A DNA stretch of 64,000 nt. Source: Goodfellowiella coeruleoviolacea (GTDB lineage: Bacteria; Actinomycetota; Actinomycetes; Mycobacteriales; Pseudonocardiaceae). Positions 17,010 to 26,150 of this stretch are shown piece by piece. The position numbers and the translations under genes were made by a program. The stretch covers positions 186,001 to 250,000 of the forward strand of contig NZ_JAMTCK010000008.1 in the NCBI RefSeq assembly GCF_024171785.1, read 5' to 3'. The first letter of the stretch is position 1. Every line of letters starts with the position of its first letter. Under the pieces are notes generated by a model, which was given only the letters and a program-made list of their open reading frames with translations, was not told the DNA's origin and searched no databases.

Positions 17010-17962
17010 GCGGACGTCCGCAGTGGATGCGCTGGCTGCGGATCGCGGCCACCGTGCTGATCCTGGCCTTCGCCACCGTCTACATCGGACGCGAGCTGGC
17101 CGGTGGGTGGGAGCAGACCCGGCAGGCGCTGCTGGCGCTGCGGCCGCTGCCGCTGGCCCTGGCGCTGCTCACGGTGTGCGCCGGCGTGGTGATCACCGCG
17201 CTGTCCTGGCGGGAGCCGCTGTGCGCGGTGTCCGTGCCGATCGGCGCGGGCGACGCGGTGCGGCTGTTCGCCGCCGGCCAGCTCGGCAAGTACGTGCCGG
17301 GCGTGATGTGGTCGGTGCTGCTGCAGGCCCAGCTCGCCGCCCGCTCCGGCATCACCACCACCCAGATCGCCGTGACCTTCGGCGTGTACGGGGTGGTGTC
17401 CCTCGCCACCGGCGCGGCCATCGGCCTGCCCGCCAGCATCGACCGGCTCGCCCCCGGCTCGCCCGGCCTGACCGCGGCCGTGGTCGCGCTCGCCGTGCTC
17501 GGCCTGCTGGTGCTGCCCTGGCTGCTGCACCGCGCGCTGCGGCTGGCCAGGCGGGTGCGCGGCCTGCGCGGCCGGCTGGCCGAGGTGCAGGCCGGGCCAC
17601 TGCGCCGGTCGGTGCTGCTGTGCGTGGTGTCCTGGCTGGTCAGCGGGCTGCACCTGTGGGTGCTGGCGATCGCGCTCGGCGCGCCGCCGCTGGCCGCGCT
17701 GCTGCCCTGCGTGGGCGGCTTCGCCCTGGCCACCGCCGCCGGCACGCTCGCGTTCCTGGTGCCCGACGGACTGGGCGTGCGGGAAGGCGTGCTCACCGTG
17801 GTGCTCAGCGGCTGCCTGCCGGTGCCGGCCGCGCTCGTGGTGGCCACGGCCAGCCGGCTGCTGCTGGTCGCCTCCGACGTACTGATGTTCCTGTACGGCT
17901 CGTGGTCGGCGCGCGGCACCCGGGCCAAGCCCACGCTCGAACCCTCGGGAGGACTGTCGTGA
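17006..17962 (+). CDS. UPF0104 / LPG-synthase-type integral membrane protein
   Basis: 318 residues, GTG overlapping the upstream TGA. About eight hydrophobic helices, with GQLGKYVPGVMWSVL near residue 90 and a PDGLGVREG motif near 255, both characteristic of the lysylphosphatidylglycerol synthase transmembrane family. Without the C-terminal synthase domain, such proteins are commonly found with glycosyltransferases and are suspected lipid or lipid-linked sugar translocases. The context here fits that. The stop overlaps the GT4 start. Confidence 0.75.
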   Translation: MSGRPQWMRWLRIAATVLILAFATVYIGRELAGGWEQTRQALLALRPLPLALALLTVCAGVVITALSWREPLCAVSVPIGAGDAVRLFAAGQLGKYVPGVMWSVLLQAQLAARSGITTTQIAVTFGVYGVVSLATGAAIGLPASIDRLAPGSPGLTAAVVALAVLGLLVLPWLLHRALRLARRVRGLRGRLAEVQAGPLRRSVLLCVVSWLVSGLHLWVLAIALGAPPLAALLPCVGGFALATAAGTLAFLVPDGLGVREGVLTVVLSGCLPVPAALVVATASRLLLVASDVLMFLYGSWSARGTRAKPTLEPSGGLS

Positions 17963-19092
17963 CCGAACCCGACTACGACCTGTGCGTGGCCGTCAACTAC
18001 TACGCCCCCTACGTCAGCGGACTCACCGAGGTCGCCAGGGTGGTGGCCGAGGGGCTGGCCGCGCGCGGCTGGCGGGTCGCGGTGGTCGCCGCCCGGCACG
18101 ACCGCGCCCTGCCGCTGCGCGAGACGCGCAACGGCGTGCACGTGTACCGCTGCCCGGTGCTGGCCACCATCGGCCGGGGCATGGTCAGCCCGTCGTTCAC
18201 CGGCACGGTGCGGCGCGTGGCCCGCCGGTCCCGGCTGCTGCACCTGCACCTGCCCATGCTGGAGGCCGGCGCGATCACCGCGCTGCCCCTGCCGGTGCCG
18301 GTGGTGTCGACCTACCACATCGACCTGTGGCTGCCGCCCAGCCTGGTCAACCGGGCGGCCACGGCCGCGGTGAAGGTGTCCTCCGCGCTGACCCTGGCCC
18401 GCTCGGCCTCGGTCGTGGTGAACAGCGAGGACCAGGCCCGCCACTCCGAGCTGTGGCCGAAGCTGGCGGCCCGGCCCGTGGTGCCGATCGCCGCGCCCTG
18501 CCTGGACCGCGACGGCGGCGCGCCGACCCGGCGGGAAACCCCCGGCCTGCACGTGGGTTTCCTCGGCCGGATGGTGCCGGACAAGGGACTGGAGTACCTG
18601 ATCGAGGCGTTCGCCGGCATCCCGGACCCCGACGCGCGGCTGCTGCTCGGCGGCGACTACGCGACCGTGGCCGGCGGCAGCGTCATCGACATGGTGCGCG
18701 CCGCCGCCGCCCGCGATCCCCGGATCAGGATCCTGGGGTTGTTGCGGGGGAAGGAGATCAACGACTTCTACGCGTCCATCGACGTGTTCGCGCTGCCGTC
18801 GGTGGCCGAGTCGTTCGGCATCGCCCAGGCCGAGGCGATGATGTGCGGGATCCCGTCGGTCACCACCGACCTGCCCGGCGGCCGCTACCCGGTGCTGGCC
18901 ACCGAACTCGGCCGGATCGTGCCGCCCCGCGACCCGGACGCGCTGCGCGCGGCCCTGCTGGAGGTGGCGGGCTGGGACGCGGACGTGCGGGCCGGCGGCG
19001 CCAAGCGGGCCAGGGACGAGTTCGGCGTGGCCGGCTGCCTGGACCGCTACGCCGCCCTGTTCACCACCCTCGCGCCAGGTCTCGCCCACTAG
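17959..19092 (+). CDS. GT4 glycosyltransferase
   Basis: 377 residues of GT-B fold. The N-terminal acceptor half contains YYAPYVSGLTEVARVVAEGL. The donor half has VGFLGRMVPDKGLEYLIEAF and the GT4 signature LPSVAESFGIAQAEAMMCG. The GTG start overlaps the previous stop, with GGAGGAC upstream. It probably extends the lipid-linked sugar. TAGGGT immediately at its 3' end could be a -10 for the next gene, which is separated by 40 bases. Confidence 0.85.
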   Translation: MTEPDYDLCVAVNYYAPYVSGLTEVARVVAEGLAARGWRVAVVAARHDRALPLRETRNGVHVYRCPVLATIGRGMVSPSFTGTVRRVARRSRLLHLHLPMLEAGAITALPLPVPVVSTYHIDLWLPPSLVNRAATAAVKVSSALTLARSASVVVNSEDQARHSELWPKLAARPVVPIAAPCLDRDGGAPTRRETPGLHVGFLGRMVPDKGLEYLIEAFAGIPDPDARLLLGGDYATVAGGSVIDMVRAAAARDPRIRILGLLRGKEINDFYASIDVFALPSVAESFGIAQAEAMMCGIPSVTTDLPGGRYPVLATELGRIVPPRDPDALRAALLEVAGWDADVRAGGAKRARDEFGVAGCLDRYAALFTTLAPGLAH

Positions 19093-19132
19093 GGTGGGCG
19101 GGCCAGCGCGCACGACAGGAATGTGAGGCACA

Positions 19133-20089
19133 GTGCCGGAAACGAACACCTGGCAGCGGCTGTCCGAGGCCAGGGTCTGCCTGGGCACCATGTACTTCGG
19201 CACCACCGTGGCCGAGCCGCGGGCCAGGCAGGTGCTGGACCGCTACCTCGACCGAGGCGGCCGGCTGGTGGACACCGCCAACTGCTACTCGTTCTGGGTG
19301 GACGGCGGCACCGGCGAGGAGTCCGAGCGGGTCGTCGGCAGGTGGCTGGCCGACCGGGGCGCCCGGGACGACGTGCTGCTGGCCACCAAGGTCGGCTCCC
19401 GTCCCAGGACCCTGGGCGCGCCCTGGCCGGAGCAGGCCGAGGGGCTGACCGCGCGGGTGATCCACGACCAGTTCGCGCGCAGCGCCGAGCGCCTGGGCAC
19501 CGACCGGGTCGACCTGTACTACGCGCACATCGACGACCCGCGGACCGACCTGGCCGAGACCCTGGGCGCGTTCGCCCGGCTGGTGGAGCGCGGCGCGGTC
19601 GGCGTGGTCGGCGCCAGCAACCTGAGCGCGGCCCGGCTGCGCGCCGCCCGCGACCTGGCCACCAGCCACGGCTGGCCCGGCTACCAGGTGGTCCAGCAGC
19701 GCCACAGCTACCTGGCGGTCGACCCGGGGGTGGACATCGCCCCGCAGGTGGCACTGGACCAGGACCTGCTGGCCTACGCCGCCACCCAGCCCGACCTGCT
19801 GCTGCACGGCTACTCGCCGCTGCTCGGCGGCGCCTACACCCGCCCGGACAAGCCGCTGGCCGCCGAGTACCAGGGGCCGACCACCCAGCGCCGGCTGGCC
19901 GCGCTGCGCGAGGTGGCCGCGCGCCTGAACGCCACCCCGAACCAGGTGGTGCTGGCCTGGATGCTGGCCAGCACCCCGCGCGTGGTGCCGGTGCTGGGCG
20001 TCAGCAGCGTCGCCCAACTGGACGAGGCCATGGACGCCCTCACCCTCGACCTGGACCAGGACGCCCTCACCCGACTCACCCACCCCTGA
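19133..20089 (+). CDS. Second aldo/keto reductase
   Basis: 318 residues, GTG start. AKR motifs: VCLGTMYFGTT, LVDTANCYSFW (Asp, Tyr), LLATKVGSRP (Lys) and DLYYAHIDDP (His). It is only distantly similar to the AKR at 11724 and closes the same run of genes. Probably another redox step on the sugar or cyclitol made by this pathway. Two tandem 20-bp repeats and a hairpin terminator follow. Confidence 0.85.
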   Translation: MPETNTWQRLSEARVCLGTMYFGTTVAEPRARQVLDRYLDRGGRLVDTANCYSFWVDGGTGEESERVVGRWLADRGARDDVLLATKVGSRPRTLGAPWPEQAEGLTARVIHDQFARSAERLGTDRVDLYYAHIDDPRTDLAETLGAFARLVERGAVGVVGASNLSAARLRAARDLATSHGWPGYQVVQQRHSYLAVDPGVDIAPQVALDQDLLAYAATQPDLLLHGYSPLLGGAYTRPDKPLAAEYQGPTTQRRLAALREVAARLNATPNQVVLAWMLASTPRVVPVLGVSSVAQLDEAMDALTLDLDQDALTRLTHP

Positions 20090-20137
20090 CCCCACCCCGC
20101 GCGAGTCGACCGTGCAAACCCCCCGAGTTGACAGTTC

Positions 20138-20177
20138 ACGCAGGCCCGTTCGGGTGAACGCAGGCCCGTTCGGGTGA
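20138..20177. repeat. Tandem 20-bp direct repeat, two copies
   Basis: Two identical back-to-back copies of ACGCAGGCCCGTTCGGGTGA (20138-20157 and 20158-20177). GTTCAC...GTGAAC also forms an inverted repeat across the first copy. The element lies between convergent genes just before a hairpin and looks like a dispersed intergenic repeat. Confidence 0.7.
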
Positions 20178-20196
20178 GTGGGCAGGCGGACCGGGC

Positions 20197-20220
20197 GCCG
20201 GCGGGTTCGCACCCGCCGGC
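20197..20220. terminator. Hairpin between convergent genes
   Basis: GCCGGCGGGT (20197-20206), loop TCGC, ACCCGCCGGC (20211-20220). A perfect 10-bp stem between the AKR and DUF418 genes, able to act in both directions. No T-run. Confidence 0.55.
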
Positions 20221-20259
20221 CCCGGCACCACGCGGCGGCGGACCGGCCGGGGCCGGCGG

Positions 20260-21285
20260 CTACCTGCCCGCGCCGACCCGCAGCGGTGGCCGGCGCAGCC
20301 ACGTGGCCCACCGCCACAGCCACTCCAGCGGGCCGTACCGGTGGTGGCGCAGCCACAGCGCGGACCACAGCCACTGCACCGCGAGGATGCTGCCGGCGAT
20401 CGCCACCACCCTGGTCATCGACCAGGTGTGCGCCGGGCCGCCGAGCACGCCCGCCACCACCAGCACCAGCACCGTGGCGGTCAGGTAGTTGGTCAGCGCC
20501 ATCCGGCCCAGCGGGGCGAACACGGCCAGCAGCACCGGCCGCAGCCGGGTCCGCAGCAGCGCCAGCAGCCCGCACACGTACAGCCCCGCCACCAGCAACC
20601 CGCCCAGCGCCATGGCGAACCGGCCGGACCAGCTCGGCCCGTCGGCCTGGGTGCTCACCTGCCAGGCCAGCACCGGCACCGCGGCCACCGCGAACAGCAG
20701 CGCCAGCAGCGCCGGCCCCCGGGTGGACCGCTCCATCCGGTCCACCACCCCGTACCGGACCAGCGCCGAGCCCAGCAGGAACAGCCCGGCCACCACGGTG
20801 AACCGGCTCTCCCCGGTGACCAGCGAGGTCGCCAGGAACACCGCGGCCAGGCCGGCCACCGCCCAGCGCGGCAGCCAGCTCGACGGCAGCAGCACCACCA
20901 GGCCGATCACCGCGTAGCTGGACAGGATGTCGCCCAGCCACAGCCCCAGCAGGTGCACCAGGCCGATGCCGAGCAGCACCGCGAGCCGCCGCGCCAGCAG
21001 CGCGCGGGGTCGGGCGGTGCGGCCCGCCGCGGAGGTCAGCAGCAGCGAGAAGCCGATCCCGAACAACAGCGAGAAGATCGGGAAGAACCGCTGCTCGGCC
21101 AGCAGTCCCAACCAGGTGTGCCCGTCGGTGAGGTCGGCCGGTCCGCCCGACACGACGACCCCGCCGACATTGGCGATCGGCTGGACGTTGACCAGCAGGA
21201 TGCCGCACAGCGCGAACCCGCGCACCACGTCCAGTGCGGCGATGCGCGGTCGGCCGGGGGGAATCCGGGAATCCTCAGGTGACAT
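20260..21285 (-). CDS. DUF418 membrane protein
   Basis: 341 residues from the ATG at 21283-21285. About nine to ten membrane helices. The N-terminus [20 protein letters not shown] and the C-terminal GRMALTNYL motif define the DUF418 family, whose members are of uncertain function and may move or modify envelope components. It is divergent from the histidine kinase gene, with 119 bases between their starts, so the two could be co-controlled. Confidence 0.8.
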   Translation of the reverse strand: MSPEDSRIPPGRPRIAALDVVRGFALCGILLVNVQPIANVGGVVVSGGPADLTDGHTWLGLLAEQRFFPIFSLLFGIGFSLLLTSAAGRTARPRALLARRLAVLLGIGLVHLLGLWLGDILSSYAVIGLVVLLPSSWLPRWAVAGLAAVFLATSLVTGESRFTVVAGLFLLGSALVRYGVVDRMERSTRGPALLALLFAVAAVPVLAWQVSTQADGPSWSGRFAMALGGLLVAGLYVCGLLALLRTRLRPVLLAVFAPLGRMALTNYLTATVLVLVVAGVLGGPAHTWSMTRVVAIAGSILAVQWLWSALWLRHHRYGPLEWLWRWATWLRRPPLRVGAGR

Positions 21286-21391
21286 GCGGCCATGCTGCAA
21301 ACCCGCCCGCGGCGCCGGCATCGGCCGCCAGCACGGTCGTGCCGCGTCCGGATCGTACTTTCGGCTGGTTCGTGGCGCCGCCCCGATCTCC

Positions 21392-21397
21392 TAGTCT
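21392..21397 (+). promoter_or_regulatory. -10 element implying a leaderless kinase mRNA
   Basis: TAGTCT ends 7 bases before the GTG start at 21405, and there is no ribosome-binding sequence in between. In actinobacteria this geometry means transcription starting at or next to the start codon. A clear -35 is not visible. Confidence 0.5.
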
Positions 21398-21404
21398 CCC
21401 CACT

Positions 21405-22556
21405 GTGGACATTCGGGTGCGGCCGGCCGGCATCGCGGCCGAGATCGGGCTCGCCGTGCTGTTCGCGGTGGCGCTCGCCGGCACCGCGGTCGCGATCGCG
21501 ACCAGCTGGGGCGGCGGCTACTGGCAGTTCGACTGCGCGGTCGGCGCGGTGGTGTGCGGGCTCGCCCTGCTGCGCCGCCGCAACCGGGTGTGGGCGGCCG
21601 GCGCGGGCCTGGCCGTGGCGGCACTGGCCATCCTGGCCGCCGACCTCGCCGACCTGCCCCGCGAGCCCGGTCCGGCCGCGGCCACCGCGCTGGCCGTGCT
21701 GGTCGGGTCGGCGGTCAGGGCGCTGCCCGCCCGGCCGGCGGTCGCGATCGCGGCCGGCGGGCTCGCCGTGGTCGCCGGCAGTCTGCTCACCGCGCCGCGC
21801 GCCGGCTCGGCCGGCGCGGTCCCCGTGGTGGCGGCGTTCAGCGGGGCGGTCTGGTTCACCGCGCTCGTGGCCGGGCTGGGGCTGCGGCTGCGGGACGCCC
21901 GCCGCCGGGCCACGACCGAGCAGGTGCGCCGGCACGAGCGCCTGGAACTGGCCAGGGAACTGCACGACGTGGTCACCCACCACATCACCGGCATCGTGGT
22001 CCAGGCCCACGCCACCCGGATCGCCGCCCGCAAACACCCCGAGTCCGTGCCCACCGCGCTGGAGGGCATCACCACGGCCGGCTCCGCCGCGTTGGCCGCG
22101 CTGCGCCGCGTCGTCGGCGTGCTGCGCGACGGCGACGACGCCGCCCCGGTCACGCCCGGCCCGGAACGGCTGCGCGACCTGGTCGACCGGTTCGGCGCGC
22201 ACGGTCCGGGCGTGCGCCTGCGCCTGCCAGCCGGGGAGGACGAGTCGGCGTGGCCGCCCGAGGTGACCAGCACGGTCTACCGCGTCGTCCAGGAGTCGCT
22301 GACCAACATCGCCCGCCACGCCCCGCACGCCCGCTCGGTGGACGTCACCGTCACCCGCGACCGGGACGTCCTCACCGTCGAGGTCAGCGACGACGGCCCG
22401 GCCACCCCGGCCAGACCGCACCACCGCGGCTACGGCCTGGTCGGCATGGGGGAGCGGGTCGCCGCGCTCGGCGGCACCCTCCAGGCCGGCCCGCGCCCCG
22501 AGGCGGGCTGGACCGTGCGGGCCACCCTGTCCGCCGCCGCACCGGAGCGCCGATGA
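21405..22556 (+). CDS. NarL-type sensor histidine kinase
   Basis: 383 residues from the GTG just after the -10 element; longer frames upstream are rejected. About five N-terminal hydrophobic segments (about 10-150) make a membrane sensor without a large outer domain. The HisKA_3 phosphoacceptor is in RLELARELHDVVTHHITG. The ATPase shows VVQESLTNIARHA (N box) and GYGLVGMGERV (G box). Its partner regulator follows with an ATGA overlap. The signal is unknown. Confidence 0.9.
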   Translation: MDIRVRPAGIAAEIGLAVLFAVALAGTAVAIATSWGGGYWQFDCAVGAVVCGLALLRRRNRVWAAGAGLAVAALAILAADLADLPREPGPAAATALAVLVGSAVRALPARPAVAIAAGGLAVVAGSLLTAPRAGSAGAVPVVAAFSGAVWFTALVAGLGLRLRDARRRATTEQVRRHERLELARELHDVVTHHITGIVVQAHATRIAARKHPESVPTALEGITTAGSAALAALRRVVGVLRDGDDAAPVTPGPERLRDLVDRFGAHGPGVRLRLPAGEDESAWPPEVTSTVYRVVQESLTNIARHAPHARSVDVTVTRDRDVLTVEVSDDGPATPARPHHRGYGLVGMGERVAALGGTLQAGPRPEAGWTVRATLSAAAPERR

Positions 22557-23215
22557 CCATCAGCGTGCTGCTGGCCGACGACCAGGCGATGATCCGCGGT
22601 GGCCTGCGGCTGATCCTGGAGGACCAGCCCGACATCACCGTGGTCGCCGAGGCCGAGGACGGTGTCGAAGCGGTCGAGTTGGCCCGCCGGCTGCGCCCGG
22701 ACGTGTGCCTGGTGGACATCCGGATGCCCCGGCTGGACGGCATCGAGGTCACCAGGGCCCTGGCCGGCCCCGGCGTGGCCGACCCGCTGCGGGTGGTCGT
22801 GGTCACCACCTTCGACCTGGACGAGTACGTGCACGGCGCGCTGCGCGGCGGCGCGGTCGGGTTCGTGCTCAAGGACGCCGTGCCCACCCTGCTGGTCGAG
22901 GCGGTCCGCGCGGCCGCCACGGGGGACGCGCTGATCTCCCCGTCGGTCACGGTGCGGCTGCTGCGCCACCTCACCGCGGCCGCCGCCCCGGCCAGGCGCC
23001 GTCCCGGCCGGCCGCTGTCCGAACGGGAGACCGAGGTGGTCCGCGCCATCGCCAGGGGCCGCACCAACCAGGAGATCGCCGCGGAGCTGTTCATCTCGCT
23101 GAGCACGGTCAAGAGCCACGTGTCCGGCATCCAGACCAAGCTCGGCCTGCGCAACCGCGTCGAGATCGCCGCGTGGGCGTGGGAACACCGCGTGGTGACC
23201 GCCGGCCAGCCCTGA
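22553..23215 (+). CDS. NarL/FixJ response regulator
   Basis: 220 residues. Receiver domain (about 3-120) with LLADDQAMIR, phospho-acceptor Asp in CLVDIRMPRLDG and conserved Lys in FVLKDAVP. LuxR-type HTH (about 150-215) with LSERETEVVRAIARGRTNQE and LSTVKSHVSGIQTKLGLRNR. Translationally coupled to the kinase (ATGA). Its last codons and stop lie in a threefold 17-bp repeat. Confidence 0.92.
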   Translation: MTISVLLADDQAMIRGGLRLILEDQPDITVVAEAEDGVEAVELARRLRPDVCLVDIRMPRLDGIEVTRALAGPGVADPLRVVVVTTFDLDEYVHGALRGGAVGFVLKDAVPTLLVEAVRAAATGDALISPSVTVRLLRHLTAAAAPARRRPGRPLSERETEVVRAIARGRTNQEIAAELFISLSTVKSHVSGIQTKLGLRNRVEIAAWAWEHRVVTAGQP

Positions 23216-23247
23216 CCGCCGGCCAGCCCTGATCGCCGGCCGGCCCT
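23197..23247. repeat. Three tandem 17-bp repeats over the response-regulator stop
   Basis: GACCGCCGGCCAGCCCT is repeated exactly at 23197-23213 and 23214-23230, with a degenerate third copy at 23231-23247 (two changes). The first copy encodes the C-terminus and the stop spans the copy boundary. Most likely slipped-strand duplication. Confidence 0.7.
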
Positions 23248-23290
23248 GAGCACCGTCGGCGCCGGTGTTCGCCGCGGACCCGAGCGCGCG

Positions 23291-25873
23291 CTAGGCGCGC
23301 CTGGGGCGGGCGACGACCGTGGCCCGGCCGACCATGTTGGCGATCTCCGCGCGGGAGGAGACGGCGAGCTTGGTGAAGATCCGGCCGAGGTGGGTCTCGA
23401 CGGTCTTGTGGCTCACCGCCAGCTCGCGCGCGATCTGGCGGTTGGTGCGGCCCTGGCTGACCAGGGTGGCGATCTCGTACTCGCGCTGGCTCAGCACGTG
23501 CTGTTCGGTCGGCGGGCACTGGGCCGGGGTCGCGGTGGGCAGCGGGGTGGTGCCGTGGCGGGCGGCCAGGGCCCGGGCCGCGGCGTGGTGGTCGGCTGCG
23601 CGGGCGTGTTCGTTGAGGTTGGTCAGGGCCTGGGCGGCCAGGGTGTGGGCGGTGGCCGTCAGCAGCGGGTTCGAGGCGGTCAGGGCCGCGGTCGCGTGGA
23701 CAAGGGCCTCGCCGGGGCCCTGGGCCACCCTGGCCGCCGTCAGGTTCGCCTGGGCCGTCAGCGCCGGCAGGCCCAGGGCGCGGGCCGACTCGGTCACGCG
23801 CTTGGACCACAGGGCGGCCTCGCTGGTGTTGCCCAGCAGGAGTTCCGCGTGCGCCAGCTGGCTGCCCGCCGGCACGTGGTCCCAGGCCGGCAGCTCGGGC
23901 AGGGTGTCGCCGCCCGCCGCGTCCAGGGTCAGGGTGACCGCCGTGGCCGGGTCACCGTCGTGCAGGTGGGCCGCGGCCGCGGTCAGGCGGGCCCGGCGCC
24001 ACCACGGGCTGTCCGGCGGGACCAGGGTGGCGGCCTGGTGGCTGTCCGCGAGTGCGGCCAGGACCTCACCCCGGGCCAGGCTCACCTGGGCCCGGGCGGT
24101 CAGGGCCATCGCCCGCAGGTCTTCCGCGCCAGGGGACTCCGACAGGCTCACCGCCTGGTTGGCCGCGCCGGCCGCCGCGCGCAGCTCGCCTTCGCGGAGG
24201 TGGACCGTGGCCAGGCCGGTCAGGGCTGGGATCATCGCGGGCCAGCGGCCCGAGGCCCGGCTCAGCGCCAGCCCCTGGGTGAAGTGGCGCAGGGCCGCCG
24301 AGTGCTGTTCCAGGTGGGTCTCCAGCCAGCCCAGGCTGGTCAGGATGGCCGGGGTGCGCGCCAGGTCCGCGCCCGCCTGGCGGTCGGCCACCCTGGCCGC
24401 CTCCCTGGCGCTGCGCTGGGCCGGGCCCGCCGAGCCGTTGGCCAGGCGGGTGATCCCGTGCACCGCCAGCGCCAGGGCTTGCAGGGCCGGGTCGCCGCTG
24501 CCCGTCGCGGTCAGCAACGCGTCGTCGGAGAAGTGCCAGCCGGTGTCCCACAACGAGGTCTGGGCCAGGGGCAGGCGCAGCTGCGGGGAGTCCACTGTGG
24601 ACAGGGCCTTGCGCAGCAGGGAGCGCGCCTGGGTGTAGCGGCCCGCGTACTGGGCCAGCAGGGCACGGGTCTCCGCGCCCGCGCCCGGCACCGCCGAGGG
24701 CAGGTCGTCGTGCCGGGACAGGGCCTCGGCGCCGCCGCGCAGGTCGCCCGTTGCCACCGCACAGCGCGCCAGCGCCAGCAGCGGGGCCGGTGCCTCGGCG
24801 TCCGGCAGCTCGCGCAGGGCCGCGCGGTAGAACCCGGCCGCGGTGCCAGGGGCCCGGTCGGCCAGTTCGTCGGCCGCCGCCAGCAGCGTCGCGGTACCGG
24901 CCGGGCCGGCCTGGCCCGCGCGTTCCACGTGCCGGGCGTAACCGGCGGCGGGGGTGCCGCGCTCGCGCAGGTACTCCGCCGCCCTGGCGTGCGCGCCCAG
25001 GCGCCAGCCCGCCGGGGCACCGGCGTAGGTCACCGCGCGCAGCGCCGGGTGGCGGAAGGCGAAGCGGCCCGGGATGTTCGTCGGGCGCAGCACGTCCGCG
25101 GCCACCAGGGTGTCCACTTCGGACAGCAGATCGGCGTGGTCCAGCCCGGCGAGCACCGCGGCCAGGTAGGTGTCCTGGCCCGCCACCGCGGCCGCCCTGG
25201 CCACCAGCAGGGCCCGCGCGGGCAGGGCCTCCAGCTCCAGCAGCAGCTCGGCCGCGCCCTGCTCGGGCAGTGCGGTGGCCTCCTCGAACAGCTCGCCGCC
25301 GCCGCAGCCCTGGCCCGCGCACCAGGACCGCAGCAGGCGCAGGTAACGCGGGTTTCCGCCGCTGTCGGCGTGCGCGGTGGTGCGGTGCCGTCCGCACAGC
25401 GTGTCCGGCAGCAGCGTCTCGGTGTCAGCTGCGGTCAGCGGCGGCAGCTCCAGCCGCGTGGTCCGCCACGTGGTGGCGGCCGTGCCCAGCGCGGCCAGCA
25501 GGTGGGTCGGGGACTGGCGCGGGCGGTGCGAGAGGACCAGCATCAGGTCCGGTGGCGGGGTGCGCAGCAGCTCGTGCAGCGCGGTCACCACCTCCGGGCT
25601 CGCCTGGTGCACGTCGTCGACCACCAGCACCTCGGGCAGCGTGCCGCGCAGCCGCTCGGCCGTCAGCCGGGGGTGGGCGCCACCGGTGCCCCCGGCGGCG
25701 GCGAGCACCTCGTGCCCGGCCGCCGCCGGCAGGAACTCGGCCAGCAGCGCGCTGCGGCCCATCCCGGGCTCGGCGACGAGGTCGACCAGCCGTGCCCCGT
25801 GCCCGCCCAGCACCTCCTTGAGCGCGGTGAGTTCCCGCCGCCTCCCGACGAACCGGGTTGCCGTGCCGTCCAT
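23291..25873 (-). CDS. LAL-type LuxR regulator with degenerate Walker A
   Basis: 860 residues from the ATG at 25871-25873, preceded by GGGAGGGAGGGCGAGG. The N-terminal ATPase has RFVGRRRELTALKEV, a Walker A-like AEPGMGRSALL and Walker B VLVVDDVHQAS. The Walker lysine is replaced by Arg40. A long helical repeat region follows, then a C-terminal LuxR HTH (about 795-855: LSQREYEIATLVSQGRTNRQ, VSHKTVETHLGRIFTKL). LAL proteins are typical pathway-specific activators of PKS/NRPS clusters. It is the last gene of a leftward unit with MbtH and the SHMT-like gene. Confidence 0.9.
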   Translation of the reverse strand: MDGTATRFVGRRRELTALKEVLGGHGARLVDLVAEPGMGRSALLAEFLPAAAGHEVLAAAGGTGGAHPRLTAERLRGTLPEVLVVDDVHQASPEVVTALHELLRTPPPDLMLVLSHRPRQSPTHLLAALGTAATTWRTTRLELPPLTAADTETLLPDTLCGRHRTTAHADSGGNPRYLRLLRSWCAGQGCGGGELFEEATALPEQGAAELLLELEALPARALLVARAAAVAGQDTYLAAVLAGLDHADLLSEVDTLVAADVLRPTNIPGRFAFRHPALRAVTYAGAPAGWRLGAHARAAEYLRERGTPAAGYARHVERAGQAGPAGTATLLAAADELADRAPGTAAGFYRAALRELPDAEAPAPLLALARCAVATGDLRGGAEALSRHDDLPSAVPGAGAETRALLAQYAGRYTQARSLLRKALSTVDSPQLRLPLAQTSLWDTGWHFSDDALLTATGSGDPALQALALAVHGITRLANGSAGPAQRSAREAARVADRQAGADLARTPAILTSLGWLETHLEQHSAALRHFTQGLALSRASGRWPAMIPALTGLATVHLREGELRAAAGAANQAVSLSESPGAEDLRAMALTARAQVSLARGEVLAALADSHQAATLVPPDSPWWRRARLTAAAAHLHDGDPATAVTLTLDAAGGDTLPELPAWDHVPAGSQLAHAELLLGNTSEAALWSKRVTESARALGLPALTAQANLTAARVAQGPGEALVHATAALTASNPLLTATAHTLAAQALTNLNEHARAADHHAAARALAARHGTTPLPTATPAQCPPTEQHVLSQREYEIATLVSQGRTNRQIARELAVSHKTVETHLGRIFTKLAVSSRAEIANMVGRATVVARPRRA

Positions 25874-25905
25874 CCTCGCCCTCCCTCCCGAACCGCCGTT
25901 ACCGG

Positions 25906-26118
25906 TTAACCGGCCTGCTCGGACATGGCGCGCCGCAGGCTCAGCGGGCGCATGTCGGTCCACACCTCGTCGATGTGCGCGAGGCATTCCTCCTTGCTGC
26001 CGGTCACGCCGACCGCGCGCCACCCGGCGGGCACCTCGCGGGTCTGCGGCCAGATCGAGTACTGCTCCTCGTCGTTGACCACAACGGCGTAGGTCCTCTT
26101 GTCCTCGGTGTCCTGCAT
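25906..26118 (-). CDS. mbtH: MbtH-family NRPS adenylation partner
   Basis: 70 residues and full family length. It contains the diagnostic residues: [22 protein letters not shown], a Cys-Leu-xx-Ile segment, and [10 protein letters not shown]. MbtH-like proteins bind adenylation domains and are needed for folding or activity of many of them. It should serve the A domains at 29376, 44352, 51211 and 58228; no second copy is visible. Located between the SHMT-like gene (gap 32) and the LAL regulator (gap 32). Confidence 0.95.
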   Translation of the reverse strand: MQDTEDKRTYAVVVNDEEQYSIWPQTREVPAGWRAVGVTGSKEECLAHIDEVWTDMRPLSLRRAMSEQAG

Positions 26119-26150
26119 CGATTGCCTCACAAGGGTTTCAGCGGTTGTAA

